Shown here: piece by piece, positions 1 to 9,103 of the stretch
Layout of the letters: every line of letters begins with the position of its first letter
Numbering within the stretch: the stretch's first letter is position 1
DNA from: Adiantum capillus-veneris
Lineage: Eukaryota; Streptophyta; Polypodiopsida; Polypodiales; Pteridaceae
DNA: 64,000 nucleotides
NCBI GenBank assembly: GCA_014529385.2
Contig: CM043953.1
Location: 66,894,372-66,958,371, forward strand
Reading direction: 5' to 3'
Made by a program: the position numbers and the translations under genes
The notes under the pieces: model-generated
The model's database searches: none
What the model saw: the letters and a program-made list of their open reading frames with translations, nothing else
What the model was told of the DNA's origin: nothing

Positions 1-281
1 CACCCTTAGACTTTCTAGTTTGGGCCTAGTTCCCTACTGGAAATTGACAGTTTTAGGGATTCTGAGAGCATAGAGTGACCAAACGGAGGGCTCTAAAGCA
101 TGGCACGACCCTCTGACCGAGACGCTCGTTTTGAGCTATCATACGCTCTATTCTATAGCCGGGTCAGAAAAAAAGGACCAAAAAGTCAAATTAAGGAAAG
201 ACTTGGGTTGCAAAACACCCAAAAATACTAGGTGAGCAGCCTTCACGGGCACTCACTGACACTTCTAGGGGATCAAGTCAT
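1..281 (+). other. 5' leader of the gag-pro LTR element (partial)
   Basis: No open frame is seen before the ATG at 282. The stretch lies directly upstream of the gag frame and is read as its untranslated leader. No tRNA primer-binding sequence of the TGGTATCAGAG type is visible, so the 5' LTR and primer site should lie outside the window to the left. Confidence 0.45.
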
Positions 282-3200
282 ATGAACCTACGCTCTGGGC
301 GGGTGCAAGAACACGAGCATATTGAGGGTGCCTCTGTTCATACGGACACCCATTACCCATCCACGATAGGCTCTAGACCCTCAGCGGGGACACAAGGTAG
401 CACCAGCCAAGACCCTAAAATAGCCGCTAGTGATTCGTCCTCCGACTCAGAAATCATGGAAGCATACCCTACCCAAAACACTGAGAGAGAAGGCCATGCA
501 CCTCCCGAAGCTCCACAGCCTAGTACTAGTATGTTTAGCCGTTTCATGGAAACATTAGGTAGAGCTACTCGCTTGGAACCTGATGCAAATGAAGCACACG
601 AAGGGGGTGGGGAAGTGGACTCTTCTTTCACATCGCACGTGGACCCCACACCCCCAAAGAGTGTCCATGTGGATATCCTGCCAACTTCTTACCAAGAAGG
701 CCCTGCTGAGCTACCTCCTTATGAAGTTCCCTCTAGAGTACCGTTGGTGACAAGTAAAACCACGGGGAACAACATTGCTTCTACCTCACAAGAAACCATT
801 AACATGTCGACTCTAGAAGGATTGTTCATTAATGATCATTGGACATACGACCTCCACACTGAGGTGTTGACGGATCTACACTCTGGCCACGCCTACCATG
901 TAGGATGGATAGAGATTGTACAATCCACCTCTAGTGCCACGAGCATCGAAGATCAACAGAAAATGATCTGTAATGTTATCCATGGCATTATTCAATCGGA
1001 AAGGCAAAACCGAGGGGTAAATATACTCTCAACTGGCCCCATGAGATTTCTGGATACGAGCAAGGCTCAACAGCCTACTCTATCACAAATGGAGACTCCT
1101 CTAATGAGTCCCATGGACCCATCTTACGTCATCTCACCTGGGGTCTCTATGCAATCTGAGCCTCCGAGCGACAACTTTAGCTTCCCTAACTTGGCTCAAC
1201 CCTCTATTAAGGAAAACACAGTGCTCACTCCATGGATAAGCCGGACAGAGAATGTACCGATGACATCTACGGTTAGCACAGTGCCACTACCTAGTGTCGT
1301 AGTACCTAATATGGGGCCTCGACTATATGTGCCTCTAGCCCCTTATGCACACATGGCCCCCACACCTCCAATTGTACCACTTGTTTATGCTCCTCGAGTG
1401 CCGCTCCCTAGCCCTTATCCGAGTGGACCTATGCCCGGTTATGTTCCATATCCTGCATCATCCACACATATGACAAGACCGGTACCCGTCCCTGTCCCAC
1501 ATATGATTCCAAGAGTACCTCGACCGGCCCTGCCTCCTCACATAGGTGACTTGGCAGTGTTTGCTCAAACCATAGGTCGATCTATCGCGGAAAATATGCG
1601 TCATGCATCTGATAGAGAGCCTAGAAGTAAAGCAGTACAAATTGCCAAACTCACGCAAAAATTCAATGGGGACGAAGATGCTAGAAAACACATTGAAGTA
1701 TTTGAACAAGTATGTGATTCCTTAGGGGAACGCAACGAAATACATAAGTGCAATGCCTTAAGCTTGAAATTAAGTGGGAAGGCTAGAGATTGGTATAGAA
1801 CCCTAAGGGTGGACGAGAAAACAATCTACCCTACCCTTCGAAGGTTGTTTCTAAAGGAGTACATACGAGAAGGTGTGCTTTGGGGTGTAGCATCTCAGCT
1901 ACAGAAGGCCGAACGTAAGGAAGGAGAGTCAGTAAGGGACTTCATTAGTCGTCTAAAGCACTTAAACTCTCGCTGCCCTGTAAATGAGCGCTTCAACAAT
2001 AACCAACTGCTCGATCGATTCATTCGAGGGTTGAGGAATGAAGGAATCTATAATGGACTAGTGATTAGAGGTATCACAACCTGGGAAGATGTCACTGCCA
2101 ATGCAATCCAATTAGAGGACAACTTGATGATAGCAGGCATGAGGGTGTCTACTGACACGAGATCCACTAGCTCACAAGCCATTGGGTATGAACCCATGAC
2201 TGCAAAGCCCATACCCAATGAGCCAAAGGTATTTGAGACATTCTTGACAGACCTCACCAAGGCAATCCAAGAGTCTCTTAAGGATAATCGACCCCCTCAA
2301 AATAGTCACATGTATCCAAGAAGGGAGCAACAATGGTGTTCCATTTGCTTAGGTCCACATAGCACTATTGAGTGCCCTACGTTTAGAGTAAACTTTAATG
2401 GAACTTACAACGCATGTGGTAGGTATGGTCACCAAGCTAAGGATTGTTTAATGATCAAACGTATGATGGAAAATAGACCACCTGTAGCCTGGACGGATGC
2501 GCCTCGAGCTCCTGTATTGATGCCTGATCCACCTATTGAGCAACTACTGCAACACATGGTCCCTAGATCTCAAAATGTTGTACAAGCTACACCGCTACCA
2601 CTTCCAGTGCTAGGACCGCAACCCGCGCATCCAAGAGTCGCCCCTATGAACCAAGTGGGTTGCGAGCCATCAAATGCTTATGCAGATGGCTGTGAGGAGG
2701 AAATAGACACCAGTATTGCCTACGGACTTGATACATTGGAAGAGTGTCCTATATATTACATGGAAGATTGTTGGGGACAAGTCAAGCCGGTTTATCAAGC
2801 TGCTGCTCTCGCATCCAGAGGTCAAAATATCAACACCCAGGCTAGGAGGCCACCTCTTCAATGCTACGAGTGTGGTGGACCACATCGGGCAGCGGAGTGC
2901 CCTATTAGGCTGCAAAAGAATGCTGCACAGATGCAAATGAATCAAGGGAGCACGTCTGCAATGCCAATACTCACATGTAATCGTTGTGGCATAGATCACT
3001 TGATTGCCCAATGCCCCTATAACCCAAATGCGCCTAAAATCACACCCCTAAATTTGGTCGAAATTGCTAGTGTGACATGGCCAATACCACCCATCGCACC
3101 CGCTTATGTGATTACACGGTCCATGCTTCAAGGGTCAGGCCATATCCTCGAAGAGAGAGATACCGCGTCAGTTATCCCAGCAAAGAAAAAGAAGACATGA
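282..3200 (+). CDS. gag: Gag-like polyprotein of a Ty3/gypsy-type element, four zinc knuckles
   Basis: The 972-residue product has an acidic, low-complexity N-terminus. A Pro-rich stretch lies at about residues 330-420. A retrotransposon-gag-type helical domain at about 450-620 includes the signature GKARDWYRTL. Four cysteine-rich knuckles follow near residues 686 (CSICLGPHSTIEC), 710 (CGRYGHQAKDC), 861 (CYECGGPHRAAEC) and 899 (CNRCGIDHLIAQC). Gag forms the cytoplasmic particle and the knuckles bind the element RNA. The second knuckle begins with Asn where the first Cys is expected, so it is atypical. The frame stops at TGA 3198-3200 but continues open in the same phase into the protease segment. 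No base beyond that TGA breaks it. It is unusually long for a plant gag, which argues for a Tat/Athila-like or fern-specific lineage. Family placement is inference. Confidence 0.8.
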   Translation: MNLRSGRVQEHEHIEGASVHTDTHYPSTIGSRPSAGTQGSTSQDPKIAASDSSSDSEIMEAYPTQNTEREGHAPPEAPQPSTSMFSRFMETLGRATRLEPDANEAHEGGGEVDSSFTSHVDPTPPKSVHVDILPTSYQEGPAELPPYEVPSRVPLVTSKTTGNNIASTSQETINMSTLEGLFINDHWTYDLHTEVLTDLHSGHAYHVGWIEIVQSTSSATSIEDQQKMICNVIHGIIQSERQNRGVNILSTGPMRFLDTSKAQQPTLSQMETPLMSPMDPSYVISPGVSMQSEPPSDNFSFPNLAQPSIKENTVLTPWISRTENVPMTSTVSTVPLPSVVVPNMGPRLYVPLAPYAHMAPTPPIVPLVYAPRVPLPSPYPSGPMPGYVPYPASSTHMTRPVPVPVPHMIPRVPRPALPPHIGDLAVFAQTIGRSIAENMRHASDREPRSKAVQIAKLTQKFNGDEDARKHIEVFEQVCDSLGERNEIHKCNALSLKLSGKARDWYRTLRVDEKTIYPTLRRLFLKEYIREGVLWGVASQLQKAERKEGESVRDFISRLKHLNSRCPVNERFNNNQLLDRFIRGLRNEGIYNGLVIRGITTWEDVTANAIQLEDNLMIAGMRVSTDTRSTSSQAIGYEPMTAKPIPNEPKVFETFLTDLTKAIQESLKDNRPPQNSHMYPRREQQWCSICLGPHSTIECPTFRVNFNGTYNACGRYGHQAKDCLMIKRMMENRPPVAWTDAPRAPVLMPDPPIEQLLQHMVPRSQNVVQATPLPLPVLGPQPAHPRVAPMNQVGCEPSNAYADGCEEEIDTSIAYGLDTLEECPIYYMEDCWGQVKPVYQAAALASRGQNINTQARRPPLQCYECGGPHRAAECPIRLQKNAAQMQMNQGSTSAMPILTCNRCGIDHLIAQCPYNPNAPKITPLNLVEIASVTWPIPPIAPAYVITRSMLQGSGHILEERDTASVIPAKKKKT

Positions 3201-4943
3201 AGGAAGACGTCGCAGAATACGGAAAATTCAAAGCCAAGTTCCAAAACAAACATAGGAACAGGAGATGACCCCGTGTATATGAATGACCTCGAGGATGATT
3301 CAGATTCAATCGAGACAATGGAGACTAGAACCAATACCACAAAGGGAAAGACCAACAAAGAAAACCGTAACATGGAACCAAATGAAAACCGAATAAGAGA
3401 AAACCATAAAGAGCCTCTGAAAACACCACAAGTGTTTCCAAATCCAATCCAAGACCCCCAAGATAAACCGCAGGGGCAAAAAGGGAAGAATCGTAAAAAG
3501 AAGATTGGGACGTACCCAAACCCAGTAGATGAGATTGAGCAGGTGAAACATCTAAGAGTTTTAGTGGAGGAGACTCAAAGGAAACTAGAGCCAGAACCCA
3601 TGCATGTCAAAATTCATGACACAGTGTTTCCCACGCAAGTTCATCCACCCCACATGAACCATAGACCGTTAGCCATATCTAGTATCATCCAAGAAGGGAG
3701 TGAGGACGGGACATCAGAAAGTGAGCATACACCCTTCTTGTTGGAAAGGATGTTTAACGAAGGAATACCTGATCCCATTGAGGAATATGAGATTCCATCC
3801 TCACCAGTTCCTAGTCAAGGACCTACACCCTGCAAAACGCCAATGAATGTTGCCAAACTAGTGGACTTCATGTCTTCTGAGGTCCGAACCACGATCATAG
3901 CAAAGCTGTATGGAGATCCTGAGTTATTCCTTGCACTTCGAGCATTCCTTAACGGAGAGCTACGAATGGGATTACCGCAGTTTGCGCAACCAAATAGGCC
4001 TGACTCGATTATGATTGATGAGGAAAATCACGTGCAATCACTAGACTTAGATGGACACGAGTCCGTGATCAAGGTACCCATTAACGAATTAGGGCAGTAT
4101 TTTGAAGGCGACGAGTCTAATGCGACCCTACCCATCACTACCAAGGTATCAACTATAAAGGGAATTCTTGATGGTGGTGCGGGAGTTAGCATCGTTACAA
4201 AAGATTGTTGGGAATCCATGGGAAAACCCCGCCTCAGTGTTACTAACATTGTGGTAAAAATGGCAAATGGTACCATAGCCAAACCTATGGGGATGCTCAA
4301 GGATCTTAAGATCAAAGTTCTAGGACACAAGGTACGACATACGTTCATTGTAATGGATTTCTCTAAACACCTTATGTCATATGAAATGATTTTAGGACGA
4401 CCATTCATGAGGGAAGCACAAATGGTTCATGATTGGTCTAAAAATCATGTCTATTTGCAATTCCAAGACTCTGTCCTTAGAGTGGATTTGGTGACTGGTA
4501 AGGTACACCCCTTAGGGAGTAAAACCATTATTGATCATCGCTCTGACACCACAGTTCACTCGGCCCCACTACAATATTGTTACACTTGTAAGAAGGATAC
4601 AGACATTGGCCAAGATTCTCCTTATATGGATATCCTACCTGGGATGACTGAGTCGGACAATGTGGATTGGGTCCACCTAGCAGCAACCATAGACACTTGG
4701 AGAAATAGGGGGACGACCTGGGTAACACCTGAGGGGGATGAAATGCCTGTACCCTTAAATATGCTACAAGCAATGCATATCGCTTCCGACAAGACTCATC
4801 CTAATGTAACGAAGAAAACATACAAGTGGGTCCCTAAAGCTTCTTTAGTGACCATAGCTAGTGCTAAAAAACAGAAGCCTTGTAAGAAACGTACCACTCG
4901 CTCCAAGAAGAGTAAGAAAATGTTGCGATGGATCCCTAAATGA
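3201..4943 (+). CDS. Retropepsin-like protease segment, in frame with gag after one TGA
   Basis: This segment continues in the same frame as gag right after TGA 3198-3200; its first own ATG is at 3279. The first part is Lys/Asn/Glu-rich and low in complexity. About 290 residues in is a retroviral-type aspartic protease core: the active-site motif GILDGGAGVSIV, with DGGA in place of D(S/T)GA, and the flap/C-terminal motif MILGRPFMREA. Such a protease would process the particle polyprotein. No reverse transcriptase motif follows. The C-terminus is very basic (KKQKPCKKRTTRSKKSKK) and repeats the phrase KWVPK/RWIPK, which recurs in the next segment. The frame ends at TGA 4941-4943, whose next codon is CTA. 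Translation probably depends on readthrough, or the stop is a CGA-to-TGA mutation; the sequence cannot separate these. Confidence 0.7.
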   Translation, partial: RKTSQNTENSKPSSKTNIGTGDDPVYMNDLEDDSDSIETMETRTNTTKGKTNKENRNMEPNENRIRENHKEPLKTPQVFPNPIQDPQDKPQGQKGKNRKKKIGTYPNPVDEIEQVKHLRVLVEETQRKLEPEPMHVKIHDTVFPTQVHPPHMNHRPLAISSIIQEGSEDGTSESEHTPFLLERMFNEGIPDPIEEYEIPSSPVPSQGPTPCKTPMNVAKLVDFMSSEVRTTIIAKLYGDPELFLALRAFLNGELRMGLPQFAQPNRPDSIMIDEENHVQSLDLDGHESVIKVPINELGQYFEGDESNATLPITTKVSTIKGILDGGAGVSIVTKDCWESMGKPRLSVTNIVVKMANGTIAKPMGMLKDLKIKVLGHKVRHTFIVMDFSKHLMSYEMILGRPFMREAQMVHDWSKNHVYLQFQDSVLRVDLVTGKVHPLGSKTIIDHRSDTTVHSAPLQYCYTCKKDTDIGQDSPYMDILPGMTESDNVDWVHLAATIDTWRNRGTTWVTPEGDEMPVPLNMLQAMHIASDKTHPNVTKKTYKWVPKASLVTIASAKKQKPCKKRTTRSKKSKKMLRWIPK

Positions 4944-5462
4944 CTATTGGAAGCCCAAGGCTACTATCAAGGAAATGATCAAATCTGGGTGCCAAAACGT
5001 AGATTGTGCTCTTACCTATCACCTGACCCAAGTGAGCCCAATCCCGTAGCTCCAAAACGAATCAATGATCATGGAAAGAAAACAATCACAGAATGCTACA
5101 CACCCGCTCCCGAGCTAGTTTGGGTGCCAAAGAAAGAACGATTTGTTCCACCTAGCTCAGGAAGGGGGGAGTCCCATGAAGCTTCTAGCTCCTCATGTAA
5201 TACATCCATAGAGGTAAAAGCTTCTACACAGCCTCCATCTATAGTAGTGGACCTCCATGAAGCTACAAAAGAATCCACACCTCCCAGTGTTCAAGAATCA
5301 CCTGATGAACCACTTCAAGCTCGATCCTGGGAGAGTACCTTACCACCCTTCCAACTTGACGAGGCACCTAGGGTAATAGAAAACTACTGGCAAAAATCCT
5401 CACCTATTACCAACTGGAACAATTGGTTTCAAAGGGTGACAAGCTCATTTCAAACGGTATGA
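4944..5462 (+). CDS. C-terminal extension after a UGA-CUA stop, unknown function
   Basis: About 172 codons stay in the same frame as gag and protease after TGA 4941-4943 and end at the stop codon at 5460-5462. The product repeats short modules already seen upstream (IWVPK, LVWVPKKE) and is otherwise polar and Ser/Pro-rich, ending in a Trp-containing tail. No known domain is recognised. It is not the start of a reverse transcriptase. With the upstream parts it completes a frame of about 1,726 codons (282-5462) broken by only two TGA codons. It could be an extra structural domain of the gag-pro protein. It could also be a remnant of the linker that led to pol in an autonomous ancestor. Confidence 0.5.
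   Translation, partial: LLEAQGYYQGNDQIWVPKRRLCSYLSPDPSEPNPVAPKRINDHGKKTITECYTPAPELVWVPKKERFVPPSSGRGESHEASSSSCNTSIEVKASTQPPSIVVDLHEATKESTPPSVQESPDEPLQARSWESTLPPFQLDEAPRVIENYWQKSSPITNWNNWFQRVTSSFQTV
5158..5172 (+). repeat. G-rich tract, first of three PPT-like copies
   Basis: The sequence aggaaggggggag lies inside the third coding segment. The same word recurs at 5469-5483 and 7090-7102. It resembles a polypurine tract, but here it is translated. Confidence 0.4.
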
Positions 5463-5468
5463 TCTACC

Positions 5469-5484
5469 CAAGGAAGGGGGGAGT
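5469..5484 (+). other. Polypurine-like tract directly after the coding frame
   Basis: Seven bases after the stop at 5460-5462, the tract aaggaaggggggag is followed by TGTTTGTGGACATCC. This is the layout of a polypurine tract followed by an LTR start (TG). No repeat partner is seen in the window, so it may be a central-type tract or a decoy. The copy at 7090-7102 is the better PPT candidate because a TATA-bearing LTR-like block follows it. Confidence 0.4.
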
Positions 5485-7088
5485 GTTTGTGGACATCCAT
5501 CATTCACTTGCTTCCCTCTCAACCTTTCTCCCTGACCTCTATATCTCCCAATCTTAGGGAATGTACATATAAAGCTTTATACTCACAAAAAACAAAAAAA
5601 AATAAAAATAAAGAGCAAGAGCAATTAGCAAACGAGTATGCACATTAAAAGTCAAAACATTGACTCAGACCTACACATGTCACATCTGGTACAGTGAAAC
5701 AGAAACCTATGCCATAAAACACCTTTGATCCTCATCTCTTGAGTGATGGAGGGTAGGTAAGATTAGTACGATAGGAGTGTTTCTATTTTAGAGTTGACAG
5801 ATTAGCGAAGTTCTCTTTTCCCACTAATGTGCCTCCTGGAGGTATTCCTTTTGTTTCCTAGTGTGTACAGGAGCGTGTTGCTATTGATAGGATTTGGACC
5901 TTCATGGAACCTTTCTCTCGTTCACACTTCAAATCAAGTGCGACCATCAACACAAACAGGTGTTTTATGTCCATTGGCATTGCCCTTATCTTTTTGCATC
6001 CATGTTTGTCTGCTTTGATTGTGATTGGTAGCATATATTCAGCGCATTGGCTTAGTATCAAACATGTAATTCAATGTAATGTTTTGTCATAATCACTTGT
6101 CTAGGTTTAAAAATCAAGCAGTCCGACTAAGCTAGTTTGACCAAGTTAGGTATTAGAAATCTTCTCTTAATACCATGGGGAATGCCTTCCTAATAAGCAA
6201 TGGTTACTTAGGTTCTTAATCCGATTTAGGCAGCATTGTGTGAAATGTACTAGGGCTTTCTAGTGGGCTTAACCCTAGTGACCTTTAGCTTAAGTATTAT
6301 AAAGGGAGTTTACTAATGTGATGAGCCTGGGGAGGGTAACAGTGTTATATGACCCCCCAAAGTTACAAAATTAAAATGCTGAAAATGAACAAACAAAAAA
6401 TCAAAGTGCCACAATGTAAAATTTTAAGCTGGAAGAGAAATCCCTGCTTAAATTGGTACTTCACTCACATGTATTGCCTATGGTACTAGAGCCCTAGAGG
6501 TTCCCAGTGTGGGCACTTTTCCTTGAAAAGCAAAAAACCCAAGGCATACAAAATAAGCACACACATCATAATTGAATCAATGTGAAAAGACTTTGGGGGG
6601 TCAAAGAAAAAGTATCAGTCAGGCGATGATTTCATGAGAAATTCCTTTTATAATAGCTTAACTACAAAGTCTTCTAGATATAGCCTCTAGTCAGCCCTCG
6701 AACATGAATACTTGGCTCTCGCGATTAAACAACTTAATTGACCACTGAAAATTAAGAAGCTTACCCATGGTATTAATATTCGATCTCTAGTGCCTTTCGA
6801 CCGTCAAATTAGCGACCCCAGACTTGTTTAATTTTTTACCTTTACATCTGTTTATGCATTTGATTACATTGCAATTTAATGTTCATTGCTGACAAATTGT
6901 TTGAAATTTTTTTTTACCAATCAATGTGTCTACCTAAAACTGCATATTCTTTTTAAGAGAATGCCATTACTGTGCCAATGTTGTTTGATTTTGCAGTGAC
7001 TGAAGAAGGCTAAGGACATTCATCTCAAATGCTCTTCCACCTCGACGAACCAGCTTCGACTCAATAGCTTCCGAGGACGGAATCTACA
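5485..7088 (+). other. Long 3' non-coding region of the gag-pro element
   Basis: No frame longer than about 60 codons has any domain, and both strands are full of stops. The stretch lies between the last gag-pro stop and the polypurine tract at 7090. Tat/Athila-type and non-autonomous elements often carry such a long non-coding 3' region. No reverse transcriptase, RNase H or integrase remnant is visible, so pol is absent rather than decayed here. Confidence 0.45.
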
Positions 7089-7089
7089 T

Positions 7090-7103
7090 CAGGAAGGGGG
7101 GCA
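7090..7103 (+). other. Polypurine tract (plus-strand primer)
   Basis: The tract aggaaggggggca is followed at once by TGTTAACCC, the expected TG start of a 3' LTR. It is the third copy of the G-rich word. Confidence 0.55.
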
Positions 7104-7299
7104 TGTTAACCCTCACGGCACACGGACATCCTATGATCTATAAACGTTGTATTATTTATTTAAGTAGATTCAGGCACCGGGCTTGTCGGACCAATAGGAA
7201 AAGGGTAAGAGTGATCGCCGATGAGAGGCACACTCTAACTGGGACATTCAAGGGATTAGTTGGCTAAGCATGGGCGCCCAAGTGTGAATGGGGTGAGCT

Positions 7300-7309
7300 C
7301 ATATAAAAG
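7300..7309 (+). promoter_or_regulatory. TATA box of the LTR promoter
   Basis: The sequence atataaaagc is a good plant TATA match about 100 bases upstream of the (TG)n/(AG)n tract. It probably drives the next round of element RNA. Confidence 0.45.
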
Positions 7310-7403
7310 CCAACTAAACCTAAGTTTTACTCATTCTCTCATTTGTGCAATAGAAGAGTGCTCTTGCTCCATCTCCATCTCCATCTTCTTCTTCTTCACC
7401 TCC

Positions 7404-7404
<1 letters not shown>

Positions 7405-7464
<60 letters not shown>

Positions 7465-7466
7465 GG
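7405..7466. repeat. Compound microsatellite (TG)n-(AG)n
   Basis: About 42 bases of TG repeat run directly into about 20 bases of AG repeat, inside the probable LTR. Short apparent proteins on both strands here are repeat translations, not genes. Confidence 0.95.
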
Positions 7467-7745
7467 AGAGTGTGTGTGCGATCGAGCATTACGAAGGCAC
7501 GGCGGCGGTGAAGCGGTTGAGCGCGGCACGACTGCAGCTTCTTCTTCATCGTGGCGAGGAATCCTCCACGAAGGCGAGCGTAGAGCGGTGAGTGACACAC
7601 CCTTTGCTCTCTTGAGCTTGCTAGTTTAGGCTTGTTGTGTGCTTGGAGCCATTTGTGGCTCGCACAGGGTGTATTGTCAAGTCCCTTGCTTCGACAGTGC
7701 GGCAAGGAGCGCACACTTAGACATTGAATCTAGGTGCAGCCAACA

Positions 7746-8160
7746 CAAAACGATGGCTACATTTACAACCATAACTCTTTATCTCTACTCAAAATGATGG
7801 CTACATTACGTATATGTATATATATTTGTGTGTACATATATATATGTTTATGCATGTATGTAGGCACTAAGTACGGGAGCATAGCACCCGAAGGTTAGAC
7901 GCTTCCTCTTGGATATAGTCCTTTTTTAATCGTGGCGTTGTGGTCATTGATCCACTCATGCATGGATTATTGCTATGTATCTTTGGTTTTACCACGGTTG
8001 AGACTATGATGATATCTAAAGAGTTGCACTTGACCTTTAGCCTTTACTTAGGTCTACTAGTATGTATATGTATCTACATGTTTGTGTGCTAATATACTTG
8101 TGTACGTATTTATAGATGAGTAAAAAGGGTAGAAAGCTTAATCTTATATTGCTCTTTGTA
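7746..8160. other. Non-coding stretch, AT-rich
   Basis: It contains TA/TG-rich low-complexity sequence (for example around 7800-7860) and the short word gatggctacat twice. No gene or element end is recognised. The left end of the neighbouring CACTA element could be here but was not found. Confidence 0.4.
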
Positions 8161-8166
8161 ATATAG

Positions 8167-8815
8167 ATGTCAGACGAGAGACCAACTGGTGGGGAGCAGC
8201 CAGCTAGCTCTTCTTTTGGTTGGTTCACATCCCATGTGGGCTCCCACCCTGGGTGGACATCGCCTCCAGTGGACCCCGAGTCTTGAGTTAACTAGGCAGA
8301 AATAAAGAAATAAAGAATGTTTCTGCCTAGTTAACCCTAAACCATGAGTGTCATAGGTTTATTTTTCTTCTCAGGTTCCTCCGCCGGTTGTAGATCCAGA
8401 CCTACAGCGGGCTATCTCTTTACGAGAGCTATACCTCCGTTCAACGGAGGATTCGTTTGGCCGCTACACTCTACACCGGCTTGCAACCTACAGTATTTCT
8501 CCGCAGACTACACCATGGGGAGTGAGGGAGGGAGTCCTTACCTATAGAGCCTCGCACCGACGGTACCTCACTCTACAACCCCTTCCTATCATCCTACTCC
8601 CATTCCATCGTAGGGTCCTACTCCCCTTGCACTGCAGGGTCCCATTCCCATGGCATCATAGAGTTCTACACCACTCCATTCCACTCCAGCTTCACGAGAA
8701 CATCGTCGACAGACTTCCTCTGGCAGCGCCCGTCGACGCTCGTCTCAGGGCATCGAGCGCCGTGAGAGATGAAGTGGCGGCAGATCTTGTGGTTTTGCAT
8801 ATTTTGGTAGTGGCA
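8167..8815 (+). pseudogene. Element-encoded ORF, 5' exons (broken)
   Basis: An ATG at 8168 opens about 38 codons (MSDERPTGGEQPASSSFGWF...) ending in a stop near 8284. A well-formed splice acceptor (tttttcttctcag) at about 8362-8374 opens a second coding block containing VVDPDLQRAISLRELYLRS and then a Pro/Ser/Arg-rich tail up to the foldback insertion at 8816. No matching GT donor joins the two blocks without a stop. The family is not recognised. Position and orientation fit an accessory (TNPA-like) protein of the CACTA element. The hairpin at 8287-8335 lies between the two blocks. Confidence 0.35.
8287..8335. repeat. Perfect 16-bp inverted repeat (hairpin)
   Basis: The arms gttaactaggcagaaa and tttctgcctagttaac are separated by 17 A-rich bases. 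It lies in the putative intron of the CACTA-borne ORF. It may be a tiny foldback insertion or an RNA hairpin. Confidence 0.7.
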
Positions 8816-9103
8816 GGGTGAAAGCATGTTAACCTGTCGCGCTTTTTGTACTAGTTAGCAGTTTCAAGTTAGCACATCTTCAAAAAGTTGGGCGTCCGGT
8901 AAATTTTTTACAAATAATATCAAAATTTGTCGGAGGTTGTACATTTGGATTCCTTGTTTCAAGTGCTTTCTATTGATATATCATATGTCATAGATCTTGG
9001 AGATGTAGCTCAAGTTATTGTACTAGTTAGCATATGTCAAAATTGTGCTAGTTAGCATTGTCCGGGACATGAAAAAGCATGACAGGTTAACACGCTTTCA
9101 CCC
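8816..9103. mobile_element. Foldback/MITE-like element, copy 1 of a family
   Basis: The ends are inverted repeats of about 31 bases: the left starts GGGTGAAAGCATGTTAACCTG and the right, read in reverse, GGGTGAAAGCGTGTTAACCTG. The flanks repeat GGCA (8812-8815 and 9104-9107), a possible 4-bp target duplication. The interior has three copies of the word (t)actagttagca. Two blocks (8890-8915 and 8966-8981) match blocks of the foldback element at 17567-18017 with identical spacing of 76 bases. It carries no coding sequence. Confidence 0.65.

Larger units (their letters stand above)
7104..7745 (+). repeat. Probable 3' LTR of the gag-pro element
   Basis: It starts with TGTTAACCC after the polypurine tract, carries a TATA box about 200 bases in (catataaaagcc at 7300-7311), and then a TG/AG microsatellite leader. 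The 3' border is uncertain; GCAGCCAACA ending at 7745 is the most natural CA end. The 5' partner is outside the window, so LTR identity cannot be compared. Confidence 0.45.

Noticed and set aside
7320-7714. Overlapping frames on both strands (92-127 codons) through the TG/AG repeat
   Set aside because: They are mostly translations of the microsatellite (HTHTHT, VCVCVC, REREERE). No domain, and the region is an LTR leader.
7861-7905. Left CACTA terminus at cactaagtacggg
   Set aside because: Only the five bases CACTA agree; the following bases do not match the right terminus CACTATAAGAGGAG.
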